Notes: generated by a model from the letters alone, not told the origin. A stretch of 64,000 bases of DNA from Synechococcus sp. UW140 (GCA_945860085.1 CAMAPJ010000003.1:1-64000); one strand, 5' to 3'; shown: positions 1 to 9,658, counted from the first letter of the stretch. Numbers and translations: made by a program.

Positions 1-144
1 CGGGATCGACCTCAGATAGCTGATCAGATCGAGATCGGTTGCAGCAAAAGCGCTGTCAGACACAAGGAGGAGGCGATTCCGCCAACCTCAACCCATGCTG
101 ACAGGAGCGGCAAGAGTGCCTGTGACACACTTTGAATCAGCCCT

Positions 145-2465
145 GCCTACGCAGCTGCCACCACCAATCCCTTTGGCATCGCCAACGTCGGCACTTACGC
201 CAGTCCGGTCTTTGCCGATCCCGATAGCGATGGTGATCTAGATCTCTTTATTGGTAATAGAATGGGGAGTACCATCTATTTTGAGAATACCGCTTCTTTA
301 GGCGCCACGGCTCCCGCCTACGCCGCTGCCACCACCAATCCCTTTGGCATCAGATACTTCGGCGTCCTCGCCTACGCCAGCCCGGACTTTGGTGATGTTG
401 ATGGTGACCTAGATCTTTTCATTGGCATTACACAAGGCAATATCATTTATTTCAAGAACACTGCTGCTTTAGGGGCCTCTGCTCCCGCCTACGCCACTGC
501 CACCACCAATCCCTTTGGCATCACCGATGTCGGATCTAATGCCAGTCCGGTCTTTGCTGATACCGATGCTGATGGGGATCTCGATCTCTTTATTGGTAAT
601 AGAGACGGCAATACCATCTATTTTAAGAATACCGCTTCTTTAGGCGCCACGGCTCCCGCCTACGCCACTGCCACCACCAATCCCTTTCGCATCATCGACA
701 TTGGATCTAATGCCAGTCCGGTCTTGGCTGATACCGATGCTGATGGGGATCTCGATCTTTTCATTGGCAATGATCAAGGCAGCACCTTCTTCTTTCTCAA
801 TACTGCGTCCACGCCCGTTATCCCGCTTGCCTCCAGCAGCGCCAATGGCCGCTACAGCACCGGCGGTCTGATCACGCTCACCCTGCAATTCTCAGAAGCG
901 GTGTTTGTCACAGGCACTCCACGCCTGCAACTGGAAACCGGGGCCACCGATCAATTCGCCACCTATAGCTCCGGCAGTGGCACCACGACCCTCTCCTTCA
1001 CTTACACCGTGCAAGCCGGAGATAGCTCTGCTGATCTCGACCAACTTGCCGCCAATGCCCTCGATCTCGATGGCGGCACGATTAAAGACGCGGCCGGTAA
1101 CAACGCCGTCCTGAGCCTCGCATCACCCGGCTCGGCCGGTTCACTTAGCGCCAATGCGGCCCTCATCATCAACCGCGCCACGGTGACTGCGCTGGGCTCC
1201 AGCTCTGCTAACGGCAGCTACCGCGTCGGTTCGCTGCTCACCCTCACCGTGCAGTTCAGCGATCCGGTGACTGTCACCACCAGCGGGGGCACCCCCATGC
1301 TGGGGCTCGAAACCGGTGCCCTCGATCGCTATGCCACCTACACCTCCGGCTCTGGCACTGGCACCCTTTCCTTCTCCTACACCGTTCGAGCTGGTGATCG
1401 CTCTACTGATCTCGATCAGCTCTCGGCCCATGCCCTCGTCCTTAATGGCGGCACAATTCAAGATGCCGCCGGCTCAGACGCCATTCTCGCCCTGCCTGCC
1501 CCCGGCGCCACCGGCTCCCTGGGTGCCAATGGGACCTTGGGGCTTGATACCCAGGTGCCCACAGGCAGCTTGATCTCCTCCTCTGCTCCCGCCTACGGCG
1601 CTGCCACCATCAATCCTTATGGCATCACCTCCCTGGGCGCCGGTGCCTACGCCAACCCAACCTTTGCCGACGTTGATGGGGACGGCGACCTTGATCTATT
1701 CGTTGGCAATCAAGACGGCAACATCCTCTATTTCAACAACATCGCTACAAGTGCCGTATCCGTTCCCGCCTACGCCACTGCCACCACCAATCCCTTCGGC
1801 ATCACCGATATCGGCTCCTGGGCCAGTCCGGTCCTTGCCGATGTCGACGGCGATGGTGATCTGGATCTTTTCCTTGGCACGAATAACGGCAACATCGTCT
1901 ATTTCAACAACACTGCAGCCCTAGCCGCCACGACTCCCACCTACGCCGCTGCCAGCACCAATCCATTCGAAATCACCTCCCTCGGCGCCAACGCCTACGC
2001 CAGCCCGGTCTTTGGTGATGTTGATGGTGACGGCGATCTGGATCTCTTCATTGGCAATGCTGCCGGCAATACCGTCTATTTCAAGAACACCGCAACCCTA
2101 GGCGCCCGGAACCCGGCCTACGCCGCTGCCACCACCAATCCCTTTGGCATCACTTCGCTTGACGTCAATATTCCTGGTGTCGGTACCTATGCCAAGCCGG
2201 CCCTGTTTGACACCGATGGCGATGGCGATCTGGATCTCTTCATCGGCACGAATAACGGGAATATCGTCTATTTCAATAACACTGCTGCCCTTGGCGTCTC
2301 GGCTCCCGCCTACGCCGCTGCCGCCAGCAATCCCTTCGGCATCAACTCGCTTGGCAACGGCACCTTCGCCAGTCCAGCCTTTGCCGATGGTGATGGCGAT
2401 GGTGATTTGGATCTCTTCATTGGCAATAGTGCCGGAAATACCATCTATTTCAGCAACACCGCCGC
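145..2465 (+). repeat. Tandem FG-GAP-like units in two blocks
   Basis: DNA and protein repeats of about 165-185 bp. Block 1 runs from 145 to about 800 with four units, the first lacking its proper beginning. Block 2 runs from about 1585 to 2465 with five units. Each unit has the consensus PAYAAATTNPFGI, then ASPVFADxDGDGDLDLFIGN, then GNTIYFxNTA. Between the blocks lie two Ig-like domains, so the FG-GAP/Ig module itself appears duplicated. Near-identical DNA stretches make the locus prone to recombination and to assembly error. Confidence 0.8.
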
Positions 2466-4125
2466 CGCGCCCGTCATCCCCGCTACCTACACCACCGCCA
2501 ATGGCAGCTACCCCAGCGGCGCCCTGATCACGCTGACGCTGCAGTTCTCAGAAGCGGTGCTGGTCACCACAACCGGCGGCACACCGCGTTTGCAACTGGA
2601 AACCGGTGCTATTGATCGCTATGCCACCTACACCTCTGGCAGTGGCACCACTACCCTCTCCTTCACCTACACCGTGCAGGCGGGGGATACCAGTTCAGAC
2701 CTCGATTTCACCAGCACCATTGCTCTGGACCCGAATGGCGGCACGATCAGAGATGCTGCAGGAAATGATGCCATCTTGACCCTCGCGGCTCCGGGTGCCG
2801 CTGGCTCGCTTGGGGCAAATGCGGCATTAATAATTGATGTAGTGGCTCCAACAGTTTCGATATCTAGCAATCTCTCTACCTTAAAAGCTACTGAAACTGC
2901 CACCATCACCTTTAGCTTCTCAGAAGATCCAGGCAGCTCCTTCTACTGGGATGGAACTTCCGGTGATCTAGCGGTGAGTGGCGGAACTCTGTCGAGCCTC
3001 AGTGGCAGTGGCTTAACGCGCACAGCAACCTTTACGCCAACAGCAAATAACAATGCCGGCACCGCCTCGATCTCCGTTACAGCTGGTTCCTATAGCGATT
3101 CGGCTGGCAATAACGGCGCAGCTGGCACAACGCCAGCGCTAACTTTTGATACCTTGGCGCCCAGCTTGACCAGCACTATAAGCCTCTCCAATTCAGCGCT
3201 CACAATCGGCGATACCGCCAACGTCACCGTCTCCTTCTCAGAAGCGGTCACGGCCTTCGACCTCAACGATATCACCAGTGACAACGGCCTGCTTTCTAAT
3301 CTCAGCACAGCTGATAATGGCCACACCTGGACTGCTACCTTCACGCCCACAGCCAACACAACTGATGCCAGCAATCTAATCGGCCTTAATCTCACCACTA
3401 TCACTGACCTCGCTGGTAATGCAGGCAGCGGCAGCGCTGATAGTGGTAATTACACAATCGATACCCAGCGCCCCAGCCTCAGCAACCCGAGCGGACTCAC
3501 CACCACTACTGCCAACGGCAGCTATGCCGTTGGCAGTACCATCACCATCTTGGTGCCCTTCTTAGAAGTCGTAACTGTCAACACATCTAGCGGTACACCC
3601 ACCCTTCTGCTCGAAACTGGTGCCACCGATCGCACCGCTACCTATAGCTCCGGCAGTGGGACGAATACTCTCGCCTTCTCCTACACCGTTCAGACCGGAG
3701 ATACAAGCGCCGATCTCGATTACACCAGCACTATTGCTCTAGACCCGAATGGCGGCACAATCCAAGATGCTGCAGGCAATGACGCCATCCTTAGCCTCTC
3801 GACTCCAGGCGAAGCGGGCTCTCTTGGGGCGAATGCGGCCTTGGTGATCGATACCAGCAACAGTCAAGACGGTCTGGACAATGATGGGGCACTTGATAGC
3901 TATGAAAGCAACAAAGATGCCAACAGCGACGGTACATATGACAACTATCAAGCCAACGTGGCAACATTTATCACTTCAGACGGAACTAGCAGTATCGCCA
4001 TCAGGGACCAGATCATCGCAGAAGAAACCGATCCAGATACGGGCGGCACCCCGTGTCAGCCAATACGTTGCTTTACTTTGACAATGCCACCACTGATCCG
4101 CAGGCGAGCAGTGGCCTACAGCTAA
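262..4125 (+). CDS. FG-GAP/VCBS-repeat and Ig-like repeat protein, N-terminal part (frameshifted)
   Basis: Large, probably secreted or surface protein of unknown role. Residues 1-175 hold FG-GAP/VCBS-like units of about 55-60 residues, each with an acidic calcium-type loop (DADGDLDLFIGN and variants). Residues about 180-430 are two Ig-like domains rich in SGSGTTTLSFTYTVQAGD-type strands. Residues about 435-735 carry five more FG-GAP units. These are followed by further Ig-like (Big-type) domains and a short Asp-rich segment (residues about 1200-1240) resembling thrombospondin type-3 calcium motifs. The stop at 4125 follows a reading-frame break: the natural continuation lies in the ORF that starts at 4053. 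The 5' end is also abnormal, because the repeat frame is already open from 136 and begins mid-unit just after a TGA at 133-135. Base composition is visibly less GC-rich than its neighbours, which suggests a laterally acquired or fast-evolving gene. The product class is clear; integrity and function are not. Confidence 0.75.
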   Translation: MGSTIYFENTASLGATAPAYAAATTNPFGIRYFGVLAYASPDFGDVDGDLDLFIGITQGNIIYFKNTAALGASAPAYATATTNPFGITDVGSNASPVFADTDADGDLDLFIGNRDGNTIYFKNTASLGATAPAYATATTNPFRIIDIGSNASPVLADTDADGDLDLFIGNDQGSTFFFLNTASTPVIPLASSSANGRYSTGGLITLTLQFSEAVFVTGTPRLQLETGATDQFATYSSGSGTTTLSFTYTVQAGDSSADLDQLAANALDLDGGTIKDAAGNNAVLSLASPGSAGSLSANAALIINRATVTALGSSSANGSYRVGSLLTLTVQFSDPVTVTTSGGTPMLGLETGALDRYATYTSGSGTGTLSFSYTVRAGDRSTDLDQLSAHALVLNGGTIQDAAGSDAILALPAPGATGSLGANGTLGLDTQVPTGSLISSSAPAYGAATINPYGITSLGAGAYANPTFADVDGDGDLDLFVGNQDGNILYFNNIATSAVSVPAYATATTNPFGITDIGSWASPVLADVDGDGDLDLFLGTNNGNIVYFNNTAALAATTPTYAAASTNPFEITSLGANAYASPVFGDVDGDGDLDLFIGNAAGNTVYFKNTATLGARNPAYAAATTNPFGITSLDVNIPGVGTYAKPALFDTDGDGDLDLFIGTNNGNIVYFNNTAALGVSAPAYAAAASNPFGINSLGNGTFASPAFADGDGDGDLDLFIGNSAGNTIYFSNTAAAPVIPATYTTANGSYPSGALITLTLQFSEAVLVTTTGGTPRLQLETGAIDRYATYTSGSGTTTLSFTYTVQAGDTSSDLDFTSTIALDPNGGTIRDAAGNDAILTLAAPGAAGSLGANAALIIDVVAPTVSISSNLSTLKATETATITFSFSEDPGSSFYWDGTSGDLAVSGGTLSSLSGSGLTRTATFTPTANNNAGTASISVTAGSYSDSAGNNGAAGTTPALTFDTLAPSLTSTISLSNSALTIGDTANVTVSFSEAVTAFDLNDITSDNGLLSNLSTADNGHTWTATFTPTANTTDASNLIGLNLTTITDLAGNAGSGSADSGNYTIDTQRPSLSNPSGLTTTTANGSYAVGSTITILVPFLEVVTVNTSSGTPTLLLETGATDRTATYSSGSGTNTLAFSYTVQTGDTSADLDYTSTIALDPNGGTIQDAAGNDAILSLSTPGEAGSLGANAALVIDTSNSQDGLDNDGALDSYESNKDANSDGTYDNYQANVATFITSDGTSSIAIRDQIIAEETDPDTGGTPCQPIRCFTLTMPPLIRRRAVAYS

Positions 4126-5465
4126 GGGTTGATAGCAGCGATTCAAGCGTTCATGTCAGCGCTGTATCAGACCTACTAAGCTTCACAATTAACCCAACCG
4201 TCACGACGGTTGGCAGCGTCAATTCTTCTATTATTGCTGACATTACAACCAGTGCCATTGACGCCTTCAAGGCAAACATCCAGGAAGTTGATCTTTACCT
4301 TCCGGAACACGAAGTCACTGGAGGGCAAGAAGTTTATTTCAATTGGAATTCGCTCTATAAAACCAAGGCCAATAATAACGCCATCGAATACTACCTATTC
4401 AACTATAATCCCCTAACAGGCCTAGGCGGCATCCTCTTGGATCGCGATGGCAACGGCAAAATCGATGGAGCCAAGCTCTATCTCAAAGATGGCGAACTTG
4501 GCGATTTTGATGAAACAGTTAATGGCCAAATCGTCGATCCCATTGGTTTTAGCACTCTCGACTCCGCTCCCGTCCTGCACATCACCGCTGACCAGGGACT
4601 AGCCGTTGATGGAGTAGATGGTACCGGACTCTGGCTCTCGCTGGATGTGACAGGCTTCAATTCCCTAACCCAAGGTAACCTGGAGCTCTACAACGCCAGC
4701 ACCGGCGACTCCTATGGCGCCATCGGTGCCACCCTGGGCTCAGGTCCCACTAGTGAACAGTCGATTTATCTCGCCTCTGGAAACACTCTAAATTTCCGCT
4801 ACAGCAATGGTGCTGGTCAAACCACAAACAACCCCGCCATCAGCATCAGCAGCACAGCCACTGGCTTCAGCCTAGGCCTTGATGCCGACCTTAACGGCAT
4901 CTACACCGACTTGATGCTTGACATCAGCAGCTCGATCGCTGCCAGCTCTCCCGCCAGCCTTGCTATGGCCCGCAAGCAACTCACCAGTAGCGATGCCATC
5001 CTTGATCTCACCAACATCTCAGCCAGTGGTATCCACCTAACGCTCGATATTTCAACCGATTGCGGTCTCCATAACCGATTCGGCTTTGTCAAAATTGATC
5101 CGCTCACCGGAACGACCTATTACCAAGTGGCAGGCGTCGCCCAGAACGATGGCGCTGCCTTCCGCAGCGCCGTGTTGAGCCAGTGGATCAACCCCTATGA
5201 AGGCAGCGGCACCAGCCATCTCTACAATAAATCAAAGCAGACGATCACCTGGAGCCTAGACAGCACTGAATCCGGCTATTACGCCCCCGTGATGATTACC
5301 CAGGACGGCGAAGTCCTCACCTTTGGCGCCAGCACCGCCAGCGATAGGCGCCAGCACGTCAAACTGCTGGGAACCAACACCTTTGGCTTTGAAGATCTGC
5401 TCGCAAGCCAGGGATCTGATTGGGACTTCAATGACACCAAAATCAGGGTGAGCCTGCTGGCTTAA
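4053..5465 (+). CDS. C-terminal part of the same repeat protein, DUF4114 domain
   Basis: This ORF opens with GTG at 4053, inside the preceding ORF but in another frame. Its first residues (VSANTLLYFDNATTDPQ) read as a natural continuation of the upstream Asp-rich segment. Adding one C to the C4 run at 4049-4052 would fuse the two ORFs through ...DTGGTPVSANTLLY.... The C-terminus (about residues 400-470) has the DUF4114 pattern, with FGFEDL followed by DWDFND. That domain is common at the end of cyanobacterial calcium-binding extracellular proteins. The middle part has an acidic loop (LDRDGNGKIDGAKLYL) but no recognised catalytic motif. It is probably not an independent gene but the distal third of one protein of about 1,760 residues. 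Confidence 0.7.
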   Translation: MSANTLLYFDNATTDPQASSGLQLRVDSSDSSVHVSAVSDLLSFTINPTVTTVGSVNSSIIADITTSAIDAFKANIQEVDLYLPEHEVTGGQEVYFNWNSLYKTKANNNAIEYYLFNYNPLTGLGGILLDRDGNGKIDGAKLYLKDGELGDFDETVNGQIVDPIGFSTLDSAPVLHITADQGLAVDGVDGTGLWLSLDVTGFNSLTQGNLELYNASTGDSYGAIGATLGSGPTSEQSIYLASGNTLNFRYSNGAGQTTNNPAISISSTATGFSLGLDADLNGIYTDLMLDISSSIAASSPASLAMARKQLTSSDAILDLTNISASGIHLTLDISTDCGLHNRFGFVKIDPLTGTTYYQVAGVAQNDGAAFRSAVLSQWINPYEGSGTSHLYNKSKQTITWSLDSTESGYYAPVMITQDGEVLTFGASTASDRRQHVKLLGTNTFGFEDLLASQGSDWDFNDTKIRVSLLA

Positions 5466-5568
5466 GGCCTGGCGCCCAGAGCCCCAATCCAAGGCTGATC
5501 CCGAGGCTCCCACCAGAGCCAGCAATCCTGGCCCGCTAGCTGGGGAGCTTGACTGAATTAATCCGCCT

Positions 5569-6981
5569 CTAAGGCTGGTTCAACTGGCTCTCCGCCAAAC
5601 CAGCTAGATGGCCTGCCCAATGATCCACATCAACCTGGGAAGCCGCCTCTACCATCACACGCAGCAGGGGTTCGGTGCCGCTGGCGCGCACCAGCACCCG
5701 GCCATGGCCGACCATCGCCGCCTCGGCTTCGTCCACGGCGCTGCGCAACGGGTCGCACTGCTGCCAGTGGGTGCGGCGCTGGCGATCCGGCACGATCACG
5801 TTCACCAGCTTCTGGGGATAGGGCTGGAAGCTGCCCTCCAGCCACTGGGCCAGGGAACCCCCCTGGGCCTGGATCAACACGGCCACCTGCAGGGCCGTGA
5901 GCAAACCATCGCCACTCATGCCGTGGCGGGCTGAGAGGATGTGACCCGATTGTTCGCCGCCCAGGCCGGCACCCAGCTCCTCCATGGCCTGGTGCACGTA
6001 CTGATCACCCACGGCCGTGCGCTCCAGCAGGCCGCCTTTGGCCTGCCAGGCCCGTTCAAAGCCCAGGTTGGACATCACCGTGGCGACGATGCGGTTATCC
6101 GGCAACTGGCCCTGGGCCATCAGCGCCTGGCCCCAGAGGTAAAGGATCTGGTCGCCATCAACGAACCGCCCCTGGCCATCCACCGCAAGCATGCGGTCGG
6201 CATCGCCATCGAAGGCAAAGCCCATGCTGGCCCCCTGGGCCAGCACCGCCTGGCGCAGGGGCTCCATGTGGGTGCTGCCGCAGCCCAGGTTGATCCGCTC
6301 CCCATCCGGTTCGCCATGGAGAACAGTGAGATCGGCGCCGAGGGCCCGGAACACGCTCTCGCCGCAGGCCGTTGCCGATCCCCAGCAGAGATCGAGCACC
6401 ACCTTGCAGCCCTCGAGCCGGGCGCCGGCCACGCTGGCGAGCAGGCTATCCCGATAGGCGGCCAGGAGATCGGGGCGCTGACGCACCCGGCCAACGCCAC
6501 TGAAGGGCAGGCGCTCAGCCGCTGTCCCATGCAGCCCGGCCTCAATCGCCTGCTGCTGGTCTTCCTTGAGTTTGGCGCCAGTGGCGCCAAACACCTTGAT
6601 GCCGTTGTCGTGGGGCGGATTATGGCTGGCCGAAACCATCAGGCCGCCGGCGCAACCATGGGCGCGGATCGTGCCGGGTACGGCGGGGGTGGGGCAGAGA
6701 CCTAGGTCCCAGACCTCCCGACCCGCCGCGGCCAGACCGGCCGTCAGCGCCGCCACCAGCATTGGCCCGCTGCTGCGCGAATCGGCCCCAATCACGATCG
6801 GCCCCTGGGCCGGCAACACCTGGCCGCACCAATAGCCCAGTTGCAAGGCCAGGGCCGGGGTGATCACCGCGCCAACCCGGCCGCGGATGCCATCGGTGCC
6901 GAAGCGGGCCTGTCCGGCCGGAAGGGGCTCACCCAACGGGAAGCGGGCCAGCTCCGCCATGGGGAGATCTCCAGAAACCAT
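5569..6981 (-). CDS. glmM: Phosphoglucosamine mutase
   Basis: Converts glucosamine-6-phosphate to glucosamine-1-phosphate for UDP-GlcNAc, hence for peptidoglycan and lipopolysaccharide. The 470 residues contain the family landmarks in order: RFGTDGIRG at the N-terminus (residues 26-34), the phosphoserine loop SASHNPPHDNG with Ser119 as the catalytic residue, the metal loop DGDADR, the sugar-binding GEQSGH and the phosphate-binding RASGTEP near the end. Length is slightly above the usual 445-450 because of a short N-terminal extension; an internal ATG at residue 8 is an alternative start. It is convergent with the repeat-protein gene and lies upstream of thyX on the opposite DNA end of a short gap. 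Confidence 0.95.
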   Translation of the reverse strand: MVSGDLPMAELARFPLGEPLPAGQARFGTDGIRGRVGAVITPALALQLGYWCGQVLPAQGPIVIGADSRSSGPMLVAALTAGLAAAGREVWDLGLCPTPAVPGTIRAHGCAGGLMVSASHNPPHDNGIKVFGATGAKLKEDQQQAIEAGLHGTAAERLPFSGVGRVRQRPDLLAAYRDSLLASVAGARLEGCKVVLDLCWGSATACGESVFRALGADLTVLHGEPDGERINLGCGSTHMEPLRQAVLAQGASMGFAFDGDADRMLAVDGQGRFVDGDQILYLWGQALMAQGQLPDNRIVATVMSNLGFERAWQAKGGLLERTAVGDQYVHQAMEELGAGLGGEQSGHILSARHGMSGDGLLTALQVAVLIQAQGGSLAQWLEGSFQPYPQKLVNVIVPDRQRRTHWQQCDPLRSAVDEAEAAMVGHGRVLVRASGTEPLLRVMVEAASQVDVDHWAGHLAGLAESQLNQP

Positions 6982-7057
6982 CTGGGGCCAAGGCTAAGGG
7001 GTGGCTTCTGGCCCCGATCCGCCAGGGGGGCCCGAAGCCACGCCCATCGAGGCCCAG

Positions 7058-7780
7058 TTAGGGCGCCAGCCGGGCTTTGTGCAGGCGGCTTTTTTCATAC
7101 CAGAGGGCAATCTCCGGAGCCCAGGCCTGGAAATGGGGCCAAAGCAGATCACACAGTTCGCGGATCTCCTGCTGGGCATCGAGCTTGGCGCGCAGGTCCA
7201 TGAAATGCAGGAAAGCCCGCAGGCTGAAACTGACGACAAAGTGCTGGCGATAGTCGAAGGGCAGGATGCCGCGGGCATGCTCTTCGGCAAAGCCAGCCGC
7301 CAACATTTCGCGATAGCGCTCCGCAGCCGTGACGCACAGGGCCAGATCCTTAGCACGCTCTTCAGGCGTGTAGTTGTATTTTTTGCCCTGGCGATCGCTA
7401 TAGCTGCCCACCGGCCGCAGGTAAAACACCTCCTCAAGTTCCAGCTCGCCAGTGGCAGCCCGCGAGATGCGCTCCCCGGTATACCGCATCGACTGCACAT
7501 CGAAACTGACCCCAACCCGGTGGGTGCGGGCCTGCTGCATCACCGAATGGGGAAACCAGCCCACATTGAGGGTGATCTGGGGGTGCTCCAACGGTCCGTA
7601 ATGGCCCCGCTCCCCGGCCAGCAAGCGTTTGACGCAGATCTCACCGGCCTTGGCCTCCTCCGGCCAGTTGGCTCGCTCTGAAGCCACGAAGCCCTCGAAA
7701 TAGTCCTGGTGCATCGCCGCAAAGATGCACTGCTGGGGGTTGGGGGTGGCGGCGATCAGCTCAACCCGGAAGCGCTTCAT
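7058..7780 (-). CDS. thyX: Flavin-dependent thymidylate synthase
   Basis: Makes dTMP from dUMP using methylene-tetrahydrofolate and FAD/NADPH; it is the ThyA-independent route found in many cyanobacteria. The 240-residue product has the ThyX signature RHRxxSxNxxSxRY in the form RTHRVGVSFDVQSMRY, and the C-terminal helix with FxxxRxxxxAQxEIR (FLHFMDLRAKLDAQQEIREL). Start is ATG at 7780. It lies directly downstream of the thioredoxin-like gene on the same strand (36-bp gap), so the two are probably co-transcribed. With dcd about 5 kb away, it forms part of the thymidylate-precursor supply. Confidence 0.95.
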   Translation of the reverse strand: MKRFRVELIAATPNPQQCIFAAMHQDYFEGFVASERANWPEEAKAGEICVKRLLAGERGHYGPLEHPQITLNVGWFPHSVMQQARTHRVGVSFDVQSMRYTGERISRAATGELELEEVFYLRPVGSYSDRQGKKYNYTPEERAKDLALCVTAAERYREMLAAGFAEEHARGILPFDYRQHFVVSFSLRAFLHFMDLRAKLDAQQEIRELCDLLWPHFQAWAPEIALWYEKSRLHKARLAP

Positions 7781-7816
7781 GGCACAAGGAACAAGGGGAA
7801 TCGAGGCAAAACAGGC

Positions 7817-8527
7817 TCACCCGTGGCTGCGGGGACCGGCCATGGCGGCAGGAGCCTTCGGGCCGGCGGCAGCTCCGGCAACCCCTGCGGCTGGGCGCAC
7901 ACTGGAGCCGGCCTCTCCGGCCGCCAGGCTGCTGACGCTACCGACCCCGGCCAGCTGGGGCAGGGGGGTTTCGGCAAGCAGGGCACTGGTGAGCGCCTCG
8001 AGTTCGGGCTTGCTGCGGGCCCCTAGGGAGCGGCCCACGGCCGTGCCCGCCGCATTGAATAGTTCCAACTGGGGGATCCCGTTCACTTCATAGCGGTCGA
8101 GCTCCGGCTGCCAACGGGGGTTATCCACGTTGAGCAGCACCACATCGAGGCTGCCGTGGTGCTCCTGTTCCAGCGAGGCCATCGCCGGCGCCATCGCCCG
8201 GCAGGCCTCACACCAATCGGCATAGAACTCCACCAAGGTGGGGCGGCCGTCCTTAAGGGCCACAGGTAGGTCGAGGGACTGGCGGGCCAGTTGCTCCAGG
8301 GGGGCCGCCGGATGGAGCCCGCCCCGCACCAGGAACAGCAACAGAGCCAGGGCGGCGGCCACGGCCGCCAGCAGCATCCGTTCGCGGCGGCCCGAGAGCG
8401 GAGCGGCCGCCGCCGCCAGGGGCAGGGACGTCGCCTGACCCGCTGGGGCGGAACCTGGTGCGGGCGAAGGCTCGGTCACGGACGGGGGCATGGGCGGGAC
8501 TTCACTTTGCCAGCGTCCACCGGTCAC
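7817..8527 (-). CDS. txlA: Membrane-anchored thioredoxin-like protein (TxlA/HCF164 type)
   Basis: Thioredoxin-fold disulfide reductase tethered to a membrane. In chloroplasts the relative HCF164 acts on the lumen side for cytochrome b6f assembly. A hydrophobic segment at residues 51-68 is followed by a thioredoxin domain with the active site WCEAC (Cys106 and Cys109) after the strand PTLVEFYAD. The C-terminal 40 residues are low-complexity Ala/Pro/Gly-rich. The longest frame begins with GTG at 8527; ATG at 8491 (residue 13) is an alternative. Divergent from the ferredoxin gene at 8668, with a 140-bp shared upstream region. Confidence 0.85.
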   Translation of the reverse strand: MTGGRWQSEVPPMPPSVTEPSPAPGSAPAGQATSLPLAAAAAPLSGRRERMLLAAVAAALALLLFLVRGGLHPAAPLEQLARQSLDLPVALKDGRPTLVEFYADWCEACRAMAPAMASLEQEHHGSLDVVLLNVDNPRWQPELDRYEVNGIPQLELFNAAGTAVGRSLGARSKPELEALTSALLAETPLPQLAGVGSVSSLAAGEAGSSVRPAAGVAGAAAGPKAPAAMAGPRSHG

Positions 8528-8667
8528 CGCTGGCGAATAGCGCTGGCAGATGGGCTGGGGAATGGGGCTAGCGCTGCTCGCCGCAGGCGCCAGGAGCCGG
8601 AGCCTCCAGCCGGAACGGCGCCTCAGCCGGCACCCTTGCTAGCGTCCACCCGGGCGACGGTGCACCC

Positions 8668-9081
8668 TTGAAACGCCGGATCACCCTGCATTTCCCGCGA
8701 GAAGCGGTTCACGAGCCAATCACCTATCGGTTGGCCGTCGAATTTGATGTGGCCGCCAAGATCCTGCGCGCCCAGATCGCCCCCAACCAGAGCGGCACCA
8801 TGGTGGTGGAGCTCTCCGGCGACATCGACGATCTGGCGGCAGCCGAGCAGTGGCTGGAGGCCCAGGGCCTGGGCCTCAACCGCACCCCTGGCCAGATCAC
8901 GATCAATCGGGATCTGTGCGTGGACTGTGGCATTTGCTCCAGCCTTTGTCCCAGTGGCGCCCTGGCCAGCCAGGCTCCCACTTGGCAGCTGCACTTCGAT
9001 GCACAACGCTGCCTCGTCTGTGAGCAGTGCATCCCCAGTTGTCCCCTGGGGGCCATTGCCCTGGAGCTAAAAGGACCCTGA
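8668..9081 (+). CDS. NIL-domain ferredoxin with two [4Fe-4S] motifs
   Basis: Small iron-sulfur protein of 137 residues. Residues 1-75 match the NIL domain, named for its NIL motif in methionine-transporter ATPases and thought to bind small ligands. Residues 80-130 form a bacterial two-cluster ferredoxin: CVDCGICSSLCP (Cys84, 87, 90, 94) and CLVCEQCIPSCP (Cys115, 118, 121, 125). The architecture is common in cyanobacteria, but the physiological partner is not established. It sits one base from the next ORF (stop 9079-9081, ATG 9082), which indicates translational coupling. The ATG at 8668 is preceded by no strong Shine-Dalgarno. Confidence 0.9.
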   Translation: MKRRITLHFPREAVHEPITYRLAVEFDVAAKILRAQIAPNQSGTMVVELSGDIDDLAAAEQWLEAQGLGLNRTPGQITINRDLCVDCGICSSLCPSGALASQAPTWQLHFDAQRCLVCEQCIPSCPLGAIALELKGP

Positions 9082-9597
9082 ATGACGATGTTGCGCCTGC
9101 TGCTGCTGCCGTTCCGGGCCCCGATGCTGCTGGTGCTGCTTGTGGTGAGTGCCTACCTGGGGTTGAACTGGTCGACCCTGGCCCCCCAGACCGTGGTACT
9201 GCCCTGGTTTCCGGGTAACGGCCAGAACGTCACCCTGCTCCAGGATCTGGTCATGCCGCTGGAGTGCCTCCAGGCCGTGGCGGTGGTGGTGATCTGCACC
9301 GTGCCAGACCTACTGGTGCGAGAGATGTCTTTCTTCATGGCCCGCAGCAAGGTGCTCACCCTGGTGACGACCCTGTTTCTGGTGATCACCGGCGGGGTGT
9401 ACCTGATGCATCTCAATGTGCTCACCGATGTGCTCCTGCTCGGGGCCGCGGTGTTGCTGGCCCGGCTGGATCTGATCCGAATCCGCATGCCGATGAATCC
9501 GGTTGGGGTCTCCTCCGGCCTGAGTGCCCTGGTGCTCACCGGGGTCTGGATCGGCCATCGCCTACACGTCCTGGGCCTGACCCCGCTCCACTCCTGA
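9082..9597 (+). CDS. Conserved multi-spanning membrane protein
   Basis: A 171-residue hydrophobic protein with four or five likely membrane segments (about residues 5-25, 55-75, 85-107, 110-128 and 143-160). No catalytic motif is recognised. Its start codon follows the ferredoxin stop without a gap, so the two products may act together, for example as a membrane anchor for an electron carrier; that is inference from position only. Convergent with the transglycosylase gene. Confidence 0.65.
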   Translation: MTMLRLLLLPFRAPMLLVLLVVSAYLGLNWSTLAPQTVVLPWFPGNGQNVTLLQDLVMPLECLQAVAVVVICTVPDLLVREMSFFMARSKVLTLVTTLFLVITGGVYLMHLNVLTDVLLLGAAVLLARLDLIRIRMPMNPVGVSSGLSALVLTGVWIGHRLHVLGLTPLHS

Positions 9598-9658
9598 GGG
9601 GCCAGGCCCTCCTGGGGCCGCTGCACCGATCCGGCTTCAGGGGCGGCCCGTCAGCCGA

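Noticed and set aside
5941-6705. 254-codon plus-strand ORF opposite glmM
   Set aside because: Antisense shadow of a well-conserved enzyme; no motif of its own.
7389-7398. GCGATCGC palindromes as regulatory operators
   Set aside because: These are HIP1 octamers, abundant across many cyanobacterial genomes and found here inside many coding regions; not specific sites.
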